Assembly: GCA_030432875.1 (NCBI GenBank)
Contig: JAUILP010000040.1
Coordinates: 1 to 33,414, forward strand
Direction: 5' to 3'
Origin: Oligoflexia bacterium
GTDB taxonomy: Bacteria > Bdellovibrionota_B > Oligoflexia > Oligoflexales > JAGOVF01
Length of the DNA stretch: 33,414 nt
The stretch's first letter is position 1, and the number at the start of each line of letters is the position of its first letter. The notes under the pieces were generated by a model that made no database searches, was not told the origin of the DNA, and saw only the letters and a program-made list of their open reading frames with translations. Positions 1 through 8,692 of this stretch are shown here, piece after piece. Made by a program: the position numbers and the translations under genes.

Positions 1-305
1 CATCCTTGATCGGTTAGCATCATCCGTAACATGTTTCTCAAGCTTCCTTTTGTTTTTTAAAAAAGATTGTCGTGAGAAACTGTTTTGATTTCAATAGTTT
101 AAATTAGATGTGAGTACAGGCCCTAATGGCATAAGGTTTTGTTTTCTTCGGCACATACTCGCACTACTCCGTTTAATTCGGGAAAACAAGGCGCGAGGAT
201 GGGGGAAAAGCAGAGTTTACCTTAGGGTAAATGAGCATTTTTCCTGGGCGAGCAACATAGTTATCGCCATTTAACGGAGTCGTACTAGATGATGTCCGCA
301 AGGGA
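1..305. other. left-edge region without a supported gene
   Basis: No convincing coding region. An inverted repeat GTTTCTCA (33-40) / TGAGAAAC (73-80) encloses a TTTTTTAAAAAA core and could be a terminator or an extragenic palindrome. An ATG on the minus strand at 32-30 with a weak GAG upstream could begin a gene running off the left edge, but only about ten codons are visible. The stretch otherwise lies downstream of the minus-strand lipoprotein gene that ends at 306. Confidence 0.4.
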
Positions 306-1487
306 CTATAGCTGGGGACACCCGTGTAGGCCTGCTTCCTTAGAAATTTTGCGACATTCATTTGGCTCTATATTGCAGTCGCGGGCACAACCATAAAAAC
401 CATCTCGCCATTTATCGCAGTTATCCGGTTTATGATACCCCTTATAACCTTCCATCCATTCTAGCGGGGATGGACATGTTTCATTTGGCTGATCTGAAGA
501 AGCAGTGGGTGGACTGGCTGGGGCTGTTTCAGGAGGATTTTCTTTTTTAGGCAGAGGTACAGGAGATGGGGAACTTTGTCCATAATATCTCTCTGGAAAA
601 TAATAGAATTTAAATTCTTCTTCTCCTTTAGGACAGGGACTTATGTCCCCAGTTCCGGGGTCTAACTGGTCATCTTGAGCCTGGGTAACGATGGCAAAGT
701 AATAATTATAGTTACCCCCACAATAGTGGCTGATAAAAGGTATGGAGTTTAATACAGCCTTAGGAGTACCCAAAGGATGCCCCCCCGTAATAGCCAATTT
801 AACATCATTAAAACCAGGATTATTACGATCCCAATTTGCCCATTCTATCACTCCGTTTGGGTTCCTTTGATATTTCCACTCGTCTTTGTTGTCCATATAA
901 TCGCGAATCAGCTCACTATCGTGCTCTCCAATAATTTTTGCATGGATATCATCATCTTCTAAACTTTTATTATACCAACCCTGCTTTGATTGAATAAAAT
1001 TGAGAAGTTCTTTGGGATCGCATCCTGGTTCACCTCCTCCGCATATTTTGCGCCACAAATTCCTAATATAGGCCTCCATGATAAGTTCTTTAGCTTTTGG
1101 ATAATTTTCGACCACACCCTTAAGTTCATGATTAAAAATCAGGGTTATGAGATGACCTAATTTAAACGGTGTTCCAAATTGTTTAGGATATAAGTTATAG
1201 GCTGCTTCATAAACCTTAATGGCACAGGCGCGCCTCGTTGTCCATGATGCCGTACACTCTCTACTTTGACCTTTAATATTAGAAAGCTCATTCCACAAAA
1301 GGGCAGGGGCATACACTTCATCATCATATGACTTTAAGGTAACGATGCCTCCTTGCGTCCGACTTTCATCGCGTTTTATATTGGTGCAACATAAAAAGCT
1401 ACAAAATATAAGGAAAGGGACGACAAAAGACCGCAAACGACCATAAGACACGATCAATTTAACTATATTGTCCAATTTACCCCCCAC
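306..1487 (-). CDS. predicted Cys-rich lipoprotein of unknown function
   Basis: A 393-residue envelope protein that I do not recognise. The N-terminus has a basic stretch, a hydrophobic segment (about residues 19-32) and Cys33/Cys34, which reads as a lipoprotein signal. After a long globular part there is a Pro-rich linker (about 305-340), then a C-terminal tail with six Cys in about 55 residues, likely disulfide-bonded outside the cytoplasm. The start is a GTG at 1487 with GGAG nine bases upstream; a downstream in-frame GTG (residue 13) would give a more typical signal peptide. An out-of-frame ATG overlaps the GTG and is followed by six G residues, so a one-base gain in the G tract would put ATG in frame. 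The gene is divergent from the TolC-like gene. Confidence 0.7.
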   Translation of the reverse strand: MGGKLDNIVKLIVSYGRLRSFVVPFLIFCSFLCCTNIKRDESRTQGGIVTLKSYDDEVYAPALLWNELSNIKGQSRECTASWTTRRACAIKVYEAAYNLYPKQFGTPFKLGHLITLIFNHELKGVVENYPKAKELIMEAYIRNLWRKICGGGEPGCDPKELLNFIQSKQGWYNKSLEDDDIHAKIIGEHDSELIRDYMDNKDEWKYQRNPNGVIEWANWDRNNPGFNDVKLAITGGHPLGTPKAVLNSIPFISHYCGGNYNYYFAIVTQAQDDQLDPGTGDISPCPKGEEEFKFYYFPERYYGQSSPSPVPLPKKENPPETAPASPPTASSDQPNETCPSPLEWMEGYKGYHKPDNCDKWRDGFYGCARDCNIEPNECRKISKEAGLHGCPQL

Positions 1488-1785
1488 ATGGGCATGCTCC
1501 GATGAAAGAGACCCTTTAGATTTTTTTACCTGGTGATTTATAAATTTTACCGCAATTATGGACCTAGGTAAAATTGGCGCAATAGAGTGAGAGCATCAGC
1601 AATTTTTTAAGGACTTGAAAAAGGAAAATAATTAAGCACCTGAACAGGTTAAAGCGCGATACCCCTCTCCCTTACTACACAGAAAACACGTGTAATTTTC
1701 TTAAAAATTATTATCTTTTTTTCTCCATAAGCGTTACAAATGACTTTTATAGAAACGAACCCAAATCAGGAAATTTTTAGGCCCT

Positions 1786-3375
1786 ATGTTTAAGATACTT
1801 ATACACACCGTGATTTTGGCATTTTTTGGCCTTTTTTTCAGTAGCTTACCTAAGGCCGCTGCAGTAGAGAGCGAGGAAGGACATATAGGGGATGAGGAAA
1901 AGCAGTCTATAGCTGCCCTTAAAAACCAGTATTTACCTTCTGGAACCTTACCCTTAGAACTGGTTCTCTATTATGCTCTCAAAGACAATTCGCAAATGCG
2001 GCTTATTAAATCGGAGCTCATAGCCAAAGACAGTGCTAGTTTGCGCGCAGAAGCTGCTTTAGATCCCGTACTCAAAGTAGAAGGTAGTTTTGTGCGTGAC
2101 CGCAGCGAAAACTCTGGAGGTCTTTTTTCTCCTACCGATACTAAAGTCATCAAAGCGCTCTCGAGTCTCAGTAAAAATTACACCTCTGGCACTACGGTGT
2201 TTGCAGAATGGCAAAGCCAACAAAACCAGCTTGATTTCCCTTCTGTTTCTGGTCCAATGGCTACCTTTTTCACAGCTGATGAAGAATTTTTTGAGTCGCG
2301 ACTGAGCTTTGGGGTTAGGCAGCAACTTTGGCGAAATCAAAATGGTGAAGAAATAAAGGGTGCCAAGCAAGCTGGAAAACATATCGATTTAGCTTTATTA
2401 AAAGCCGCCTCAGGCAAAACAGAGGACTGGGTACTAGGCGTTGTCGATCTTTACAGAAATGCCTGGCTCGCCAAAGAACAAGTTCTTTCAGTTATGGCAC
2501 ATGCGAAAAAACAGCGGGACTTTTTAAGGGTCGTAAAAATTAAATACCGCAGGGGCACAGCCGTAAGATCAGATTTACTGCAGATTGAAGCGAGTCTTCT
2601 CGCCTTAGAAAACCAAGTGCGCGCCAGCAAAAAACAGCTGCTTGACCTATGGGAAGGGCTGATTATCAATCTTAATCTCCCTAGGGTACTTCTTAAACTT
2701 GACCCCATGAGTATTCCTCTTCTCCTTGATGAGTCAGCAAAAGAAACTGAGCTCGTTTGCGGTCAAAAGCAAGCTTCTGTGCCCAATTCTGCCGTGATAG
2801 AGAGTTTAGAAGAACAAATTAAAGCGCAGGAGGAACTCTTAAAAATTAAAAAAGGACAAACTGATCCCTCTCTCTATATTCAAGGACAGCTAAGCGGCAA
2901 TGGTATCAATAACAGTCTAAGCGGGTCGCTTAGCGAAATGGGAAAATATGATCATCCCCGTGTCGCCCTTATTTTGGGGCTTGATATGGTCTTAAACCAA
3001 CATGGCACGCAAGCAGATTATCTTGACGTCCTAAAACAAAAAACGCAGCTAGAAATTGCCCGCAGTCAACAAAATGATCTCCTCCTCGTCAATCAAAGCA
3101 GCGCATGCCGCCAGTTTGCCCTACTTTCAGAACAACTTCAGGGGGATTTAGATATTCTAAAAAAGCAAAAGCAAAGGGCAGATCTTGAGCAGGAGCGCTT
3201 TGAAGTCGGAAAGATCGATGCCTACCAAGTCATTCAGGCGGAAAACGACGTTATATCTTCGAGCTTTAAAGTTAATGGAACACGTGCCCAACTTTCCTTG
3301 ACCTTGTGGCAAGTTAAGAAATATTTTAATCAGCTTGCTCAGCAAATTGAGCACATTCAGTCACAAAAATTTTAA
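1786..3375 (+). CDS. TolC-like outer membrane efflux channel
   Basis: A 529-residue protein of the outer membrane efflux protein (OEP/TolC) family, which forms trimeric outer-membrane and periplasmic exit ducts for RND or other pumps. The first 26 or so residues are a signal peptide ending near an Ala-rich LPKAAA site. The rest is mostly long amphipathic helices rich in Gln, Lys, Leu and Ala, in two similar halves (about 55-300 and 335-525), as expected for the two OEP repeats. AGG lies four bases before the ATG. The RND transporter starts 19 bp after its stop, so the two are almost certainly co-transcribed and work together. The family call is good; the substrate cannot be read from the sequence. 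Confidence 0.82.
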   Translation: MFKILIHTVILAFFGLFFSSLPKAAAVESEEGHIGDEEKQSIAALKNQYLPSGTLPLELVLYYALKDNSQMRLIKSELIAKDSASLRAEAALDPVLKVEGSFVRDRSENSGGLFSPTDTKVIKALSSLSKNYTSGTTVFAEWQSQQNQLDFPSVSGPMATFFTADEEFFESRLSFGVRQQLWRNQNGEEIKGAKQAGKHIDLALLKAASGKTEDWVLGVVDLYRNAWLAKEQVLSVMAHAKKQRDFLRVVKIKYRRGTAVRSDLLQIEASLLALENQVRASKKQLLDLWEGLIINLNLPRVLLKLDPMSIPLLLDESAKETELVCGQKQASVPNSAVIESLEEQIKAQEELLKIKKGQTDPSLYIQGQLSGNGINNSLSGSLSEMGKYDHPRVALILGLDMVLNQHGTQADYLDVLKQKTQLEIARSQQNDLLLVNQSSACRQFALLSEQLQGDLDILKKQKQRADLEQERFEVGKIDAYQVIQAENDVISSSFKVNGTRAQLSLTLWQVKKYFNQLAQQIEHIQSQKF

Positions 3376-3394
3376 TTCTGGAATTCTTTATAAA

Positions 3395-6300
3395 ATGAAC
3401 CGCCTCATTGCCTTTTTTGTCGATCAAGGACTTTTTGCCAACCTCCTCACCATACTTATTATAGGGCTTGGTATATTTTCCACCAAACTCATCCCTCGAG
3501 AAGTATTTCCCAGCGTAAATTTCGATATTGTTTCTGTAACAACAGTATTGCCCGGCGCTGCTCCTGAAACTGTAGAAAAGCTAATCACTAACCCTTTAGA
3601 ACAGGTGATTAAAGAAGTCGACGGCATAAAAAAAATGACCTCTGTGACGTCAGAAGGACTTTCGGTCATCGTCGTTCAAGTGGACCCTGATCAAACCACA
3701 GGAGATGAGTGTAAAACAGATATTCAGGACGTCGTTGACGGCTGGGCAGATGCCCCTGACGGCGCTGAAGATTCTAAGATCACTCTGCAAGAAAGTAAAC
3801 TCGAACCCATTGTTCAAGTTTCCATTGTTGGTGAAGATTCTGAGTTAGAACGGCGCAAGCTTGCCAAAACCTTAGAACGCGAATTTGAAGCCATTAAAGG
3901 AGTTGCCAAAGCTGATTATAAGGGTCTTAGGGATTATGAAATCAAAGTTCATACGAGCCCCCAAAAACTCAAAGCCTATGATTTGTCGATTCAGGATCTC
4001 TTGTTAGCCCTAAAAAACAACAACATCAATATTCCCGGTGGCATTATAAATCCCAGTGATCCTCAAACTGGGCGAGAAATGATTATACGTAGTGTCGGTG
4101 AGTTAGAAACCCTGGAGGATATTGAAGAAACGGTGATTAGAGCCAATACCTTTGCCAAAGCAATAAAAATAAAAGATGTGGCTACCGTTTCCCTAGACTT
4201 TGCCAAAGCGCAAATCAATTATAGAGTCAATTCTTCACCAACCACCTCATTAACTGTGTTAAAAAAAGAAAAAGGCGATGCGGTTGATCTGGTCGACAAC
4301 GTCAAAGAGATTATTGCGCGCTGGCAACCACGTCTTAAGCCTGGCGTTTCGCTGGAGCTCGTCAACGATACGTCTTATTTTATTAGGCGCCGCATTAGCG
4401 TTTTGATGAGCAATCTCGTCATCGGATTTGGTTTGGTTATCCTTATTCTTTCTTTATTTCTTCCTATGTCCGTGAGCATGATTGTTGCCTTAGGGGTGCC
4501 CTTTGCTTTTATGGGTACCATGCTCTTTTTTAATTTGACAGGAAACACCATCAATCTCATAAGTCTCATGGGACTTATCATCGTCGTCGGTATGCTCGTA
4601 GACGATGCTATTGTTACTGTGGAAAATGCTCAAGCCTATGTTGATAAAGGGTATACTCCACGCGAAGCCGCGATTAAAGGAACTCAGGAAATCTGGCTCC
4701 CCATTCTCGCCTCTGTTTTTACTACAGTTACAGCTTTTGCCCCGATGATGTTTATGAGCGGTATATTTGGCAAATTTATTCGTTTTATCCCGATTGGGGT
4801 TATCGTTGCTTTGCTCGTTAGCCTTGTAGAATGCTATTTTATACTTCCACATCATTTTGCCCGCTGGATGGGAATGAGAAATAAAGGCAAACCCCGGCTG
4901 TTGAGTTTGGACCGCGTTTGGATGAACTGGATTGCGCCAAGCTACAGCAAAGTGATTGGGGGTATTTTACGACTGCGGTATTTTATCGTCATCGGAGCTT
5001 TGGGGTTTTTTGTGGCTTCCGTATTTTTTGCCAAAAACAATATGAAGTTTATTTTGTTTCCGCCGGGAAACGTAGAAGCTTTTAAAATCAATATCAATAC
5101 TCCTGTGGGCACCACTCTCGACGAAACTGAGCGGCGAATTTTACCGATTGAGGCCGTGATTAAAGAGCTTCCCAAAAACGAACTGCTTAATTATGAGACC
5201 AAAATTGGTATCCAAAGGGTCAATAATGGAGACGGAGACGTAAAACGAGGGGGAGAATACGGACAAATTGTGGTTTTTTTGACACAGCAAACCGAAAGAA
5301 CTCGAACGGCATTTGACATAATTGATGACCTACGGGAACGCATTGGTACGCCACCTGGTATCACAAAAGTAAATTTCGGCCAAATAAGCGGTGGCCCACC
5401 AACAGGCAAGCCCATTAACGTCGCGGTAAGGGGAGATGATTACCGTGAAATGCGTCCGGCTGTAGAGAAACTTAAGCAGTATATCGCTGAAATTCCGGGA
5501 GCTATGGATATTGAAGATACGTTTACCCCAGGTAAAGAAGAAATCCATGTTAAAATTCGGGCTAAAGAAGCCGCTGCCGCACAGCTAAATGCAGCCACCA
5601 TCGGCACAACTGTGCGTGCAGCCTTTGACGGCCTTATTGCCACCAAGATACGCCGCGTCGACGAAGAAATTGACGTCAGGGTTTCTTTGGAGGAAGAATC
5701 AACGATCGATGAAAATACTTTGAGCAAAATCAAAATACCCAATCCTATGGGCTTTCTCGTTCCGCTCTCACAAGTCAGTGAGCTCAGCAAGCATCCAGGA
5801 ATTGCCAATTATGAGCATGAAAATAATCGGCGCCAAGTGCGCGCGGTTGGTGAGATTGATACCAATGCCACAAGTGCCACAGAAGTTTCTAAACAAATCA
5901 TGGCTTATCTTCCCTCACTACGTCAGGAATATCCTAATTTAGAATTTGCCTTCGGCGGAGAAGTCGTTGACACCAATGAAAGCCTTCAGTCTTTGGCTAC
6001 CGCATTTATCATCGCTCTTGTCGGCATTACGATGATCCTTATCCTCACCTTCCAAAATTTGCTACAAACATTTGTGGTTGTTTCGACGATTCCACTGGGT
6101 ATCGCTTCAGTCGTATGGACTCTATATTTTCATAAGCAGCCGCTTTCTTTTATGGCGATGGTTGGGATTATTGCTTTAGGCGGCGTTATCGTCAATAACG
6201 CCATAGTTATGGTAGATTTTACCAATCAAGCTAAAAAAGCAGGTGTGCCGCGTCTCCAGGCCGTGCAACAAGCGGCAGTGCAGAGACTGCGCCCCATTTT

Positions 6301-6541
6301 TTTAACAACCCTCACCACGGTTGTAGGTATTTTGCCTACGGCTTATGGCATTGGCGGTCTTGATCCTTTTGTTGTCCCTGTTGCGCTTTCTCTTGGTTGG
6401 GGTCTTGGCTTTGGTGCTTTTTTAACTTCAATCGTTTTTCCTGCTAACTTAGCTATTATTGAAGACCTAACACAGTTTGCCGAGCGGATGTATAAAAGGT
6501 TCTTCAGTAAAGGTTCTGCTCAGCCAGATAATCTGGCCTAA
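3395..6541 (+). CDS. RND-family efflux transporter permease (AcrB/MMPL-like, inner membrane)
   Basis: A proton-driven RND transporter of 1048 residues, the usual size of the AcrB class. It shows the expected plan: TM1 at about 10-30, a large periplasmic loop, TM2-TM6, TM7 near 530, a second loop and TM8-TM12. The TM4 proton-relay motif is intact (GMLVDDAIVTVEN; Asp403/Asp404, equivalent to AcrB Asp407/408). In TM10 the position equivalent to AcrB Lys940 is Asn934 (IVNNAIVMVD), a variant common in RND groups other than classical drug pumps. The start at 3395 is preferred to an upstream in-frame ATG at 3335, because the latter would add 20 non-membrane residues overlapping the TolC-like gene. 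No periplasmic adaptor gene lies next to it. Confidence 0.9.
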   Translation: MNRLIAFFVDQGLFANLLTILIIGLGIFSTKLIPREVFPSVNFDIVSVTTVLPGAAPETVEKLITNPLEQVIKEVDGIKKMTSVTSEGLSVIVVQVDPDQTTGDECKTDIQDVVDGWADAPDGAEDSKITLQESKLEPIVQVSIVGEDSELERRKLAKTLEREFEAIKGVAKADYKGLRDYEIKVHTSPQKLKAYDLSIQDLLLALKNNNINIPGGIINPSDPQTGREMIIRSVGELETLEDIEETVIRANTFAKAIKIKDVATVSLDFAKAQINYRVNSSPTTSLTVLKKEKGDAVDLVDNVKEIIARWQPRLKPGVSLELVNDTSYFIRRRISVLMSNLVIGFGLVILILSLFLPMSVSMIVALGVPFAFMGTMLFFNLTGNTINLISLMGLIIVVGMLVDDAIVTVENAQAYVDKGYTPREAAIKGTQEIWLPILASVFTTVTAFAPMMFMSGIFGKFIRFIPIGVIVALLVSLVECYFILPHHFARWMGMRNKGKPRLLSLDRVWMNWIAPSYSKVIGGILRLRYFIVIGALGFFVASVFFAKNNMKFILFPPGNVEAFKININTPVGTTLDETERRILPIEAVIKELPKNELLNYETKIGIQRVNNGDGDVKRGGEYGQIVVFLTQQTERTRTAFDIIDDLRERIGTPPGITKVNFGQISGGPPTGKPINVAVRGDDYREMRPAVEKLKQYIAEIPGAMDIEDTFTPGKEEIHVKIRAKEAAAAQLNAATIGTTVRAAFDGLIATKIRRVDEEIDVRVSLEEESTIDENTLSKIKIPNPMGFLVPLSQVSELSKHPGIANYEHENNRRQVRAVGEIDTNATSATEVSKQIMAYLPSLRQEYPNLEFAFGGEVVDTNESLQSLATAFIIALVGITMILILTFQNLLQTFVVVSTIPLGIASVVWTLYFHKQPLSFMAMVGIIALGGVIVNNAIVMVDFTNQAKKAGVPRLQAVQQAAVQRLRPIFLTTLTTVVGILPTAYGIGGLDPFVVPVALSLGWGLGFGAFLTSIVFPANLAIIEDLTQFAERMYKRFFSKGSAQPDNLA

Positions 6542-6661
6542 ATATAGTTTTTTTACCTTGAGATCAATTTCTCCTATCTCCTACCCGCTTCATTGGTTAA
6601 AATAGGGGGCAGTTTATCATTTCTGCATTTATTTTACCCCGAACCTGTATAGGATATGGCG

Positions 6662-7561
6662 ATGATCACCTGGAACTTCGACCCTGAAATATTTTCTGTC
6701 AATTTTGGCGACTTTCATTTAGCCCCGCGCTGGTATTCTCTAAGCTTTATCATTGGTTTTCTCATCGGCTATAAAGTCATATCAAGAATATTCTTTAAGG
6801 CAGGGCGCACTGAGGATGACGTATCGAGTTTACTGGTGCATTGTTTGCTGGGCACCATTATTGGGGCTCGTTTGGGTCATTGTTTATTTTATGATCCTGT
6901 TTATTATCTTAGCAATCCCTTAGAAATCCTTAAAACATGGAAGGGAGGACTCGCAAGCCACGGTGGTTATTTAGGCCTAATGATTGGTACCTTTCTTTTT
7001 TTACGCAAGATGCCACAAATGAGTTTTTTCTGGCTGATGGATATCGTCGCACCCTTATCAATTCTTACGGGATCTTTCATACGCATTGGTAATTTTCTCA
7101 ATTCAGAAATTCTCGGCAGACCAGGCGATGTTCCCTGGGCAGTTGTTTTTGAAAAAGTAGATCAAATCCCTCGTCACCCTACGCAGCTCTATGAGTCTTT
7201 TGGGTACCTAACGATTTCTTTAACTTTACTCTATTTTTATACCAAACTTCGCAACTCTCCACTGACGGGCCGCATATTAGGTGCTTCTTTTACCTTTGGG
7301 TTTTCCTGGCGGTTTTTTATCGAATTTTTCAAAGAAAACCAAGAAGCATTTGAACAGGGGATGCTTTTGAATATGGGGCAGCTCCTCAGCATTCCCTTTA
7401 TCCTGCTTGGTATTTATCTTATGACAGGGAAACAGCATAAGGTGAAATTTTTACAGATTTTTACCGATCCTATAAATAAGAACGAGCGCACGCCAGCGAC
7501 AAACACAGGTGAAACACTGAAAAAAAAGACACATAAACGCGGTAGCGGGAAGAAGAAATAG
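6662..7561 (+). CDS. lgt: prolipoprotein diacylglyceryl transferase
   Basis: Lgt moves diacylglycerol from phosphatidylglycerol to the lipobox Cys of prolipoproteins in the inner membrane, the first step of lipoprotein maturation. The 299-residue protein has about seven membrane segments and the family signatures: GGLASHGG with His100, the Lgt signature FIRIGNFLNSEILGR with the essential Arg141, RHPTQLYES, and the RFFIEFFKENQ segment in the last third. Two ATGs are in frame (6656, 6662). AGGA at 6651-6654 is only one base from the first but seven from the second, so 6662 is the better start. The C-terminus has a basic tail of about 40 residues beyond the last membrane segment. The gene matches the lipoprotein-rich surroundings. 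Confidence 0.95.
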   Translation: MITWNFDPEIFSVNFGDFHLAPRWYSLSFIIGFLIGYKVISRIFFKAGRTEDDVSSLLVHCLLGTIIGARLGHCLFYDPVYYLSNPLEILKTWKGGLASHGGYLGLMIGTFLFLRKMPQMSFFWLMDIVAPLSILTGSFIRIGNFLNSEILGRPGDVPWAVVFEKVDQIPRHPTQLYESFGYLTISLTLLYFYTKLRNSPLTGRILGASFTFGFSWRFFIEFFKENQEAFEQGMLLNMGQLLSIPFILLGIYLMTGKQHKVKFLQIFTDPINKNERTPATNTGETLKKKTHKRGSGKKK

Positions 7562-7817
7562 TTTATAAAACCACAATGGTTTCAATTGCGTCACCCCATA
7601 TTGGGAACACGATCGCACAAATTGACTCATTAATAATCTATAGTAATTCTCACAGCCACGTTTTCGCTGGCTTCGACTTTTTAGTGAGGTATGGGCGTCC
7701 ACCGATCAGGCCTAGTCTTTGTATCTCCAAACGACTTTTAACAAATAAACCGACTAAAAGGGACTCTATTCCCGAATAGTCCTGACTATTCAGGAATTCA
7801 TGATATTTTGGTCATAA
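7562..7817. other. intergenic region with two hairpins
   Basis: Just after lgt, AAACCA-CAA-TGGTTT (7568-7582) can form a short hairpin, but no T run follows, so it is at best a weak terminator. Near the other end TTCCCGAATAGTC (7769-7781) and GACTATTCAGGAA (7784-7796) form a 13-bp inverted repeat with one mismatch, 21 bp before the next possible gene. No convincing coding sequence is seen. Confidence 0.4.
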
Positions 7818-8060
7818 GTGAATTACAAAATAGGCAAGCCAATAATGAAAATAATGCGACGCGACATTACCGAAAAGGAAGTTATCGAAGTCAAAACTTC
7901 TGACAAAGTACCTTCAAATTCTTTTAAGGCTTTATCAAGCCTCACTAAACCTGTAAGAAAAATTCAATTGGTAAAAAACCTCACCAGAGAGCAGCAATTC
8001 CCAAATGGAATCGAAATAAGAAAACTCGCAGATTTCCTTGCGAAACTAGGGGAAACCTAA
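7818..8060 (+). CDS. small basic hypothetical protein
   Basis: An 80-residue reading frame starting with GTG at 7818; an ATG at 7845 gives 71 residues and is equally plausible, as neither has a good ribosome binding site. The product is soluble, Lys/Arg-rich and has no signal peptide. I do not recognise it. It faces the small secreted protein gene at 8081 in convergent orientation. The near-palindrome at 7769-7796 lies just upstream and could be its operator. It may be real or chance. Confidence 0.4.
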   Translation: MNYKIGKPIMKIMRRDITEKEVIEVKTSDKVPSNSFKALSSLTKPVRKIQLVKNLTREQQFPNGIEIRKLADFLAKLGET

Positions 8061-8080
8061 TATCAGATTTGCAAAGTGTT

Positions 8081-8365
8081 TTATCTGCCTCGTGAGGTTC
8101 GAGCTGTAGGCTCAGTCACACATTCCTTAACGTTATGACGCCTATGTTTAGGTCTACATATTTGACCACTGGCACAGGGTCGCGTAATAAAAAGCCACTG
8201 TGACTCTCTATTGTTACAAGTCACAATGGCGGTATTATCACTACTGCATATTTGCGCAAAGTTTCTAGATAGGCGATTGGCCTCTTCTACACAGTCGGCA
8301 CTGTCGCTGGCTGAAGCGGTCTGATAAAAGCTGAGTAATGCCATAAGTGTCAAAAATTTTTTCAT
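8081..8365 (-). CDS. small secreted six-Cys protein
   Basis: A 94-residue precursor with a clear signal peptide (MKKF start, hydrophobic core, cleavage after the Ala-Ser-Ala at about residue 19). The mature part has six Cys (first in DSADC, then QIC, VTC, RPC, QIC, KEC), which would suit three disulfides in the periplasm or outside the cell. The C-terminus is basic. GAGGG stands eight bases before the ATG, a good ribosome binding site. It is divergent from the large lipoprotein gene at 8693. The spacing and context of its Cys recall, loosely, the N-terminal Cys region of the three tandem lipoproteins at 23575-33148; this is a visual impression only. Function unknown. Confidence 0.7.
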   Translation of the reverse strand: MKKFLTLMALLSFYQTASASDSADCVEEANRLSRNFAQICSSDNTAIVTCNNRESQWLFITRPCASGQICRPKHRRHNVKECVTEPTARTSRGR

Positions 8366-8692
8366 AGAAAAACCCTCAAGTAAAAAACTAAAATAGAAGC
8401 AGCTAGTATTTTTAAAAAATCTCTAATTTCTTTCATCTAGCCGCATTCACTTGCTTTTCCCTAATTTTTAGGAACAGCTACGCAATATCACATAAATAGC
8501 ATTCTAAAGGCATTAAATCCCAATATCCTGATCACTCTGAAATCACTTAATAGGTTTACAGCTCATTTTTGCAGATTGGCTGCCTAATATATTGCCATTA
8601 TTCAAATTTACGCCTATGGGAACTTGACTTTTACCCTCTATTTTTGATACACCGCAGGGTAATTAAAGAATTATTTCCGGGCTTATCTCAAA
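8366..8692. promoter_or_regulatory. divergent intergenic region with possible promoter
   Basis: This 327-bp AT-rich gap separates two divergent envelope genes and should carry promoters for both. A TTGACT at 8624-8629 could be a -35 for the plus-strand gene, but the hexamer 17-18 bp downstream (ATACAC or TACACC) is a poor -10. No leader resembling those of the tandem paralogs at 23366 and 26739 is present, and no Shine-Dalgarno is evident before 8693. Confidence 0.3.

Noticed and set aside
2-88. Open plus-strand frame at the left edge that could be a gene tail
   Set aside because: Only 28 codons, Phe/Ser-rich with no motif; cannot be distinguished from chance.
173-361. 62-residue minus-strand ORF at the left end
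   Set aside because: It overlaps the end of the lipoprotein gene in another frame, has no ribosome site and no recognisable features.
2059-2382. 107-residue antisense ORF inside the TolC-like gene
   Set aside because: Antisense shadow of a well-supported coding region with no features of its own.
4490-4855. 121-residue antisense ORF inside the RND gene
   Set aside because: His/Asn/Lys-rich shadow of membrane-segment codons on the opposite strand.
7576-7779. 67-residue plus-strand ORF after lgt
   Set aside because: No ribosome site, biased composition not protein-like, start lies inside a hairpin; treated as intergenic.
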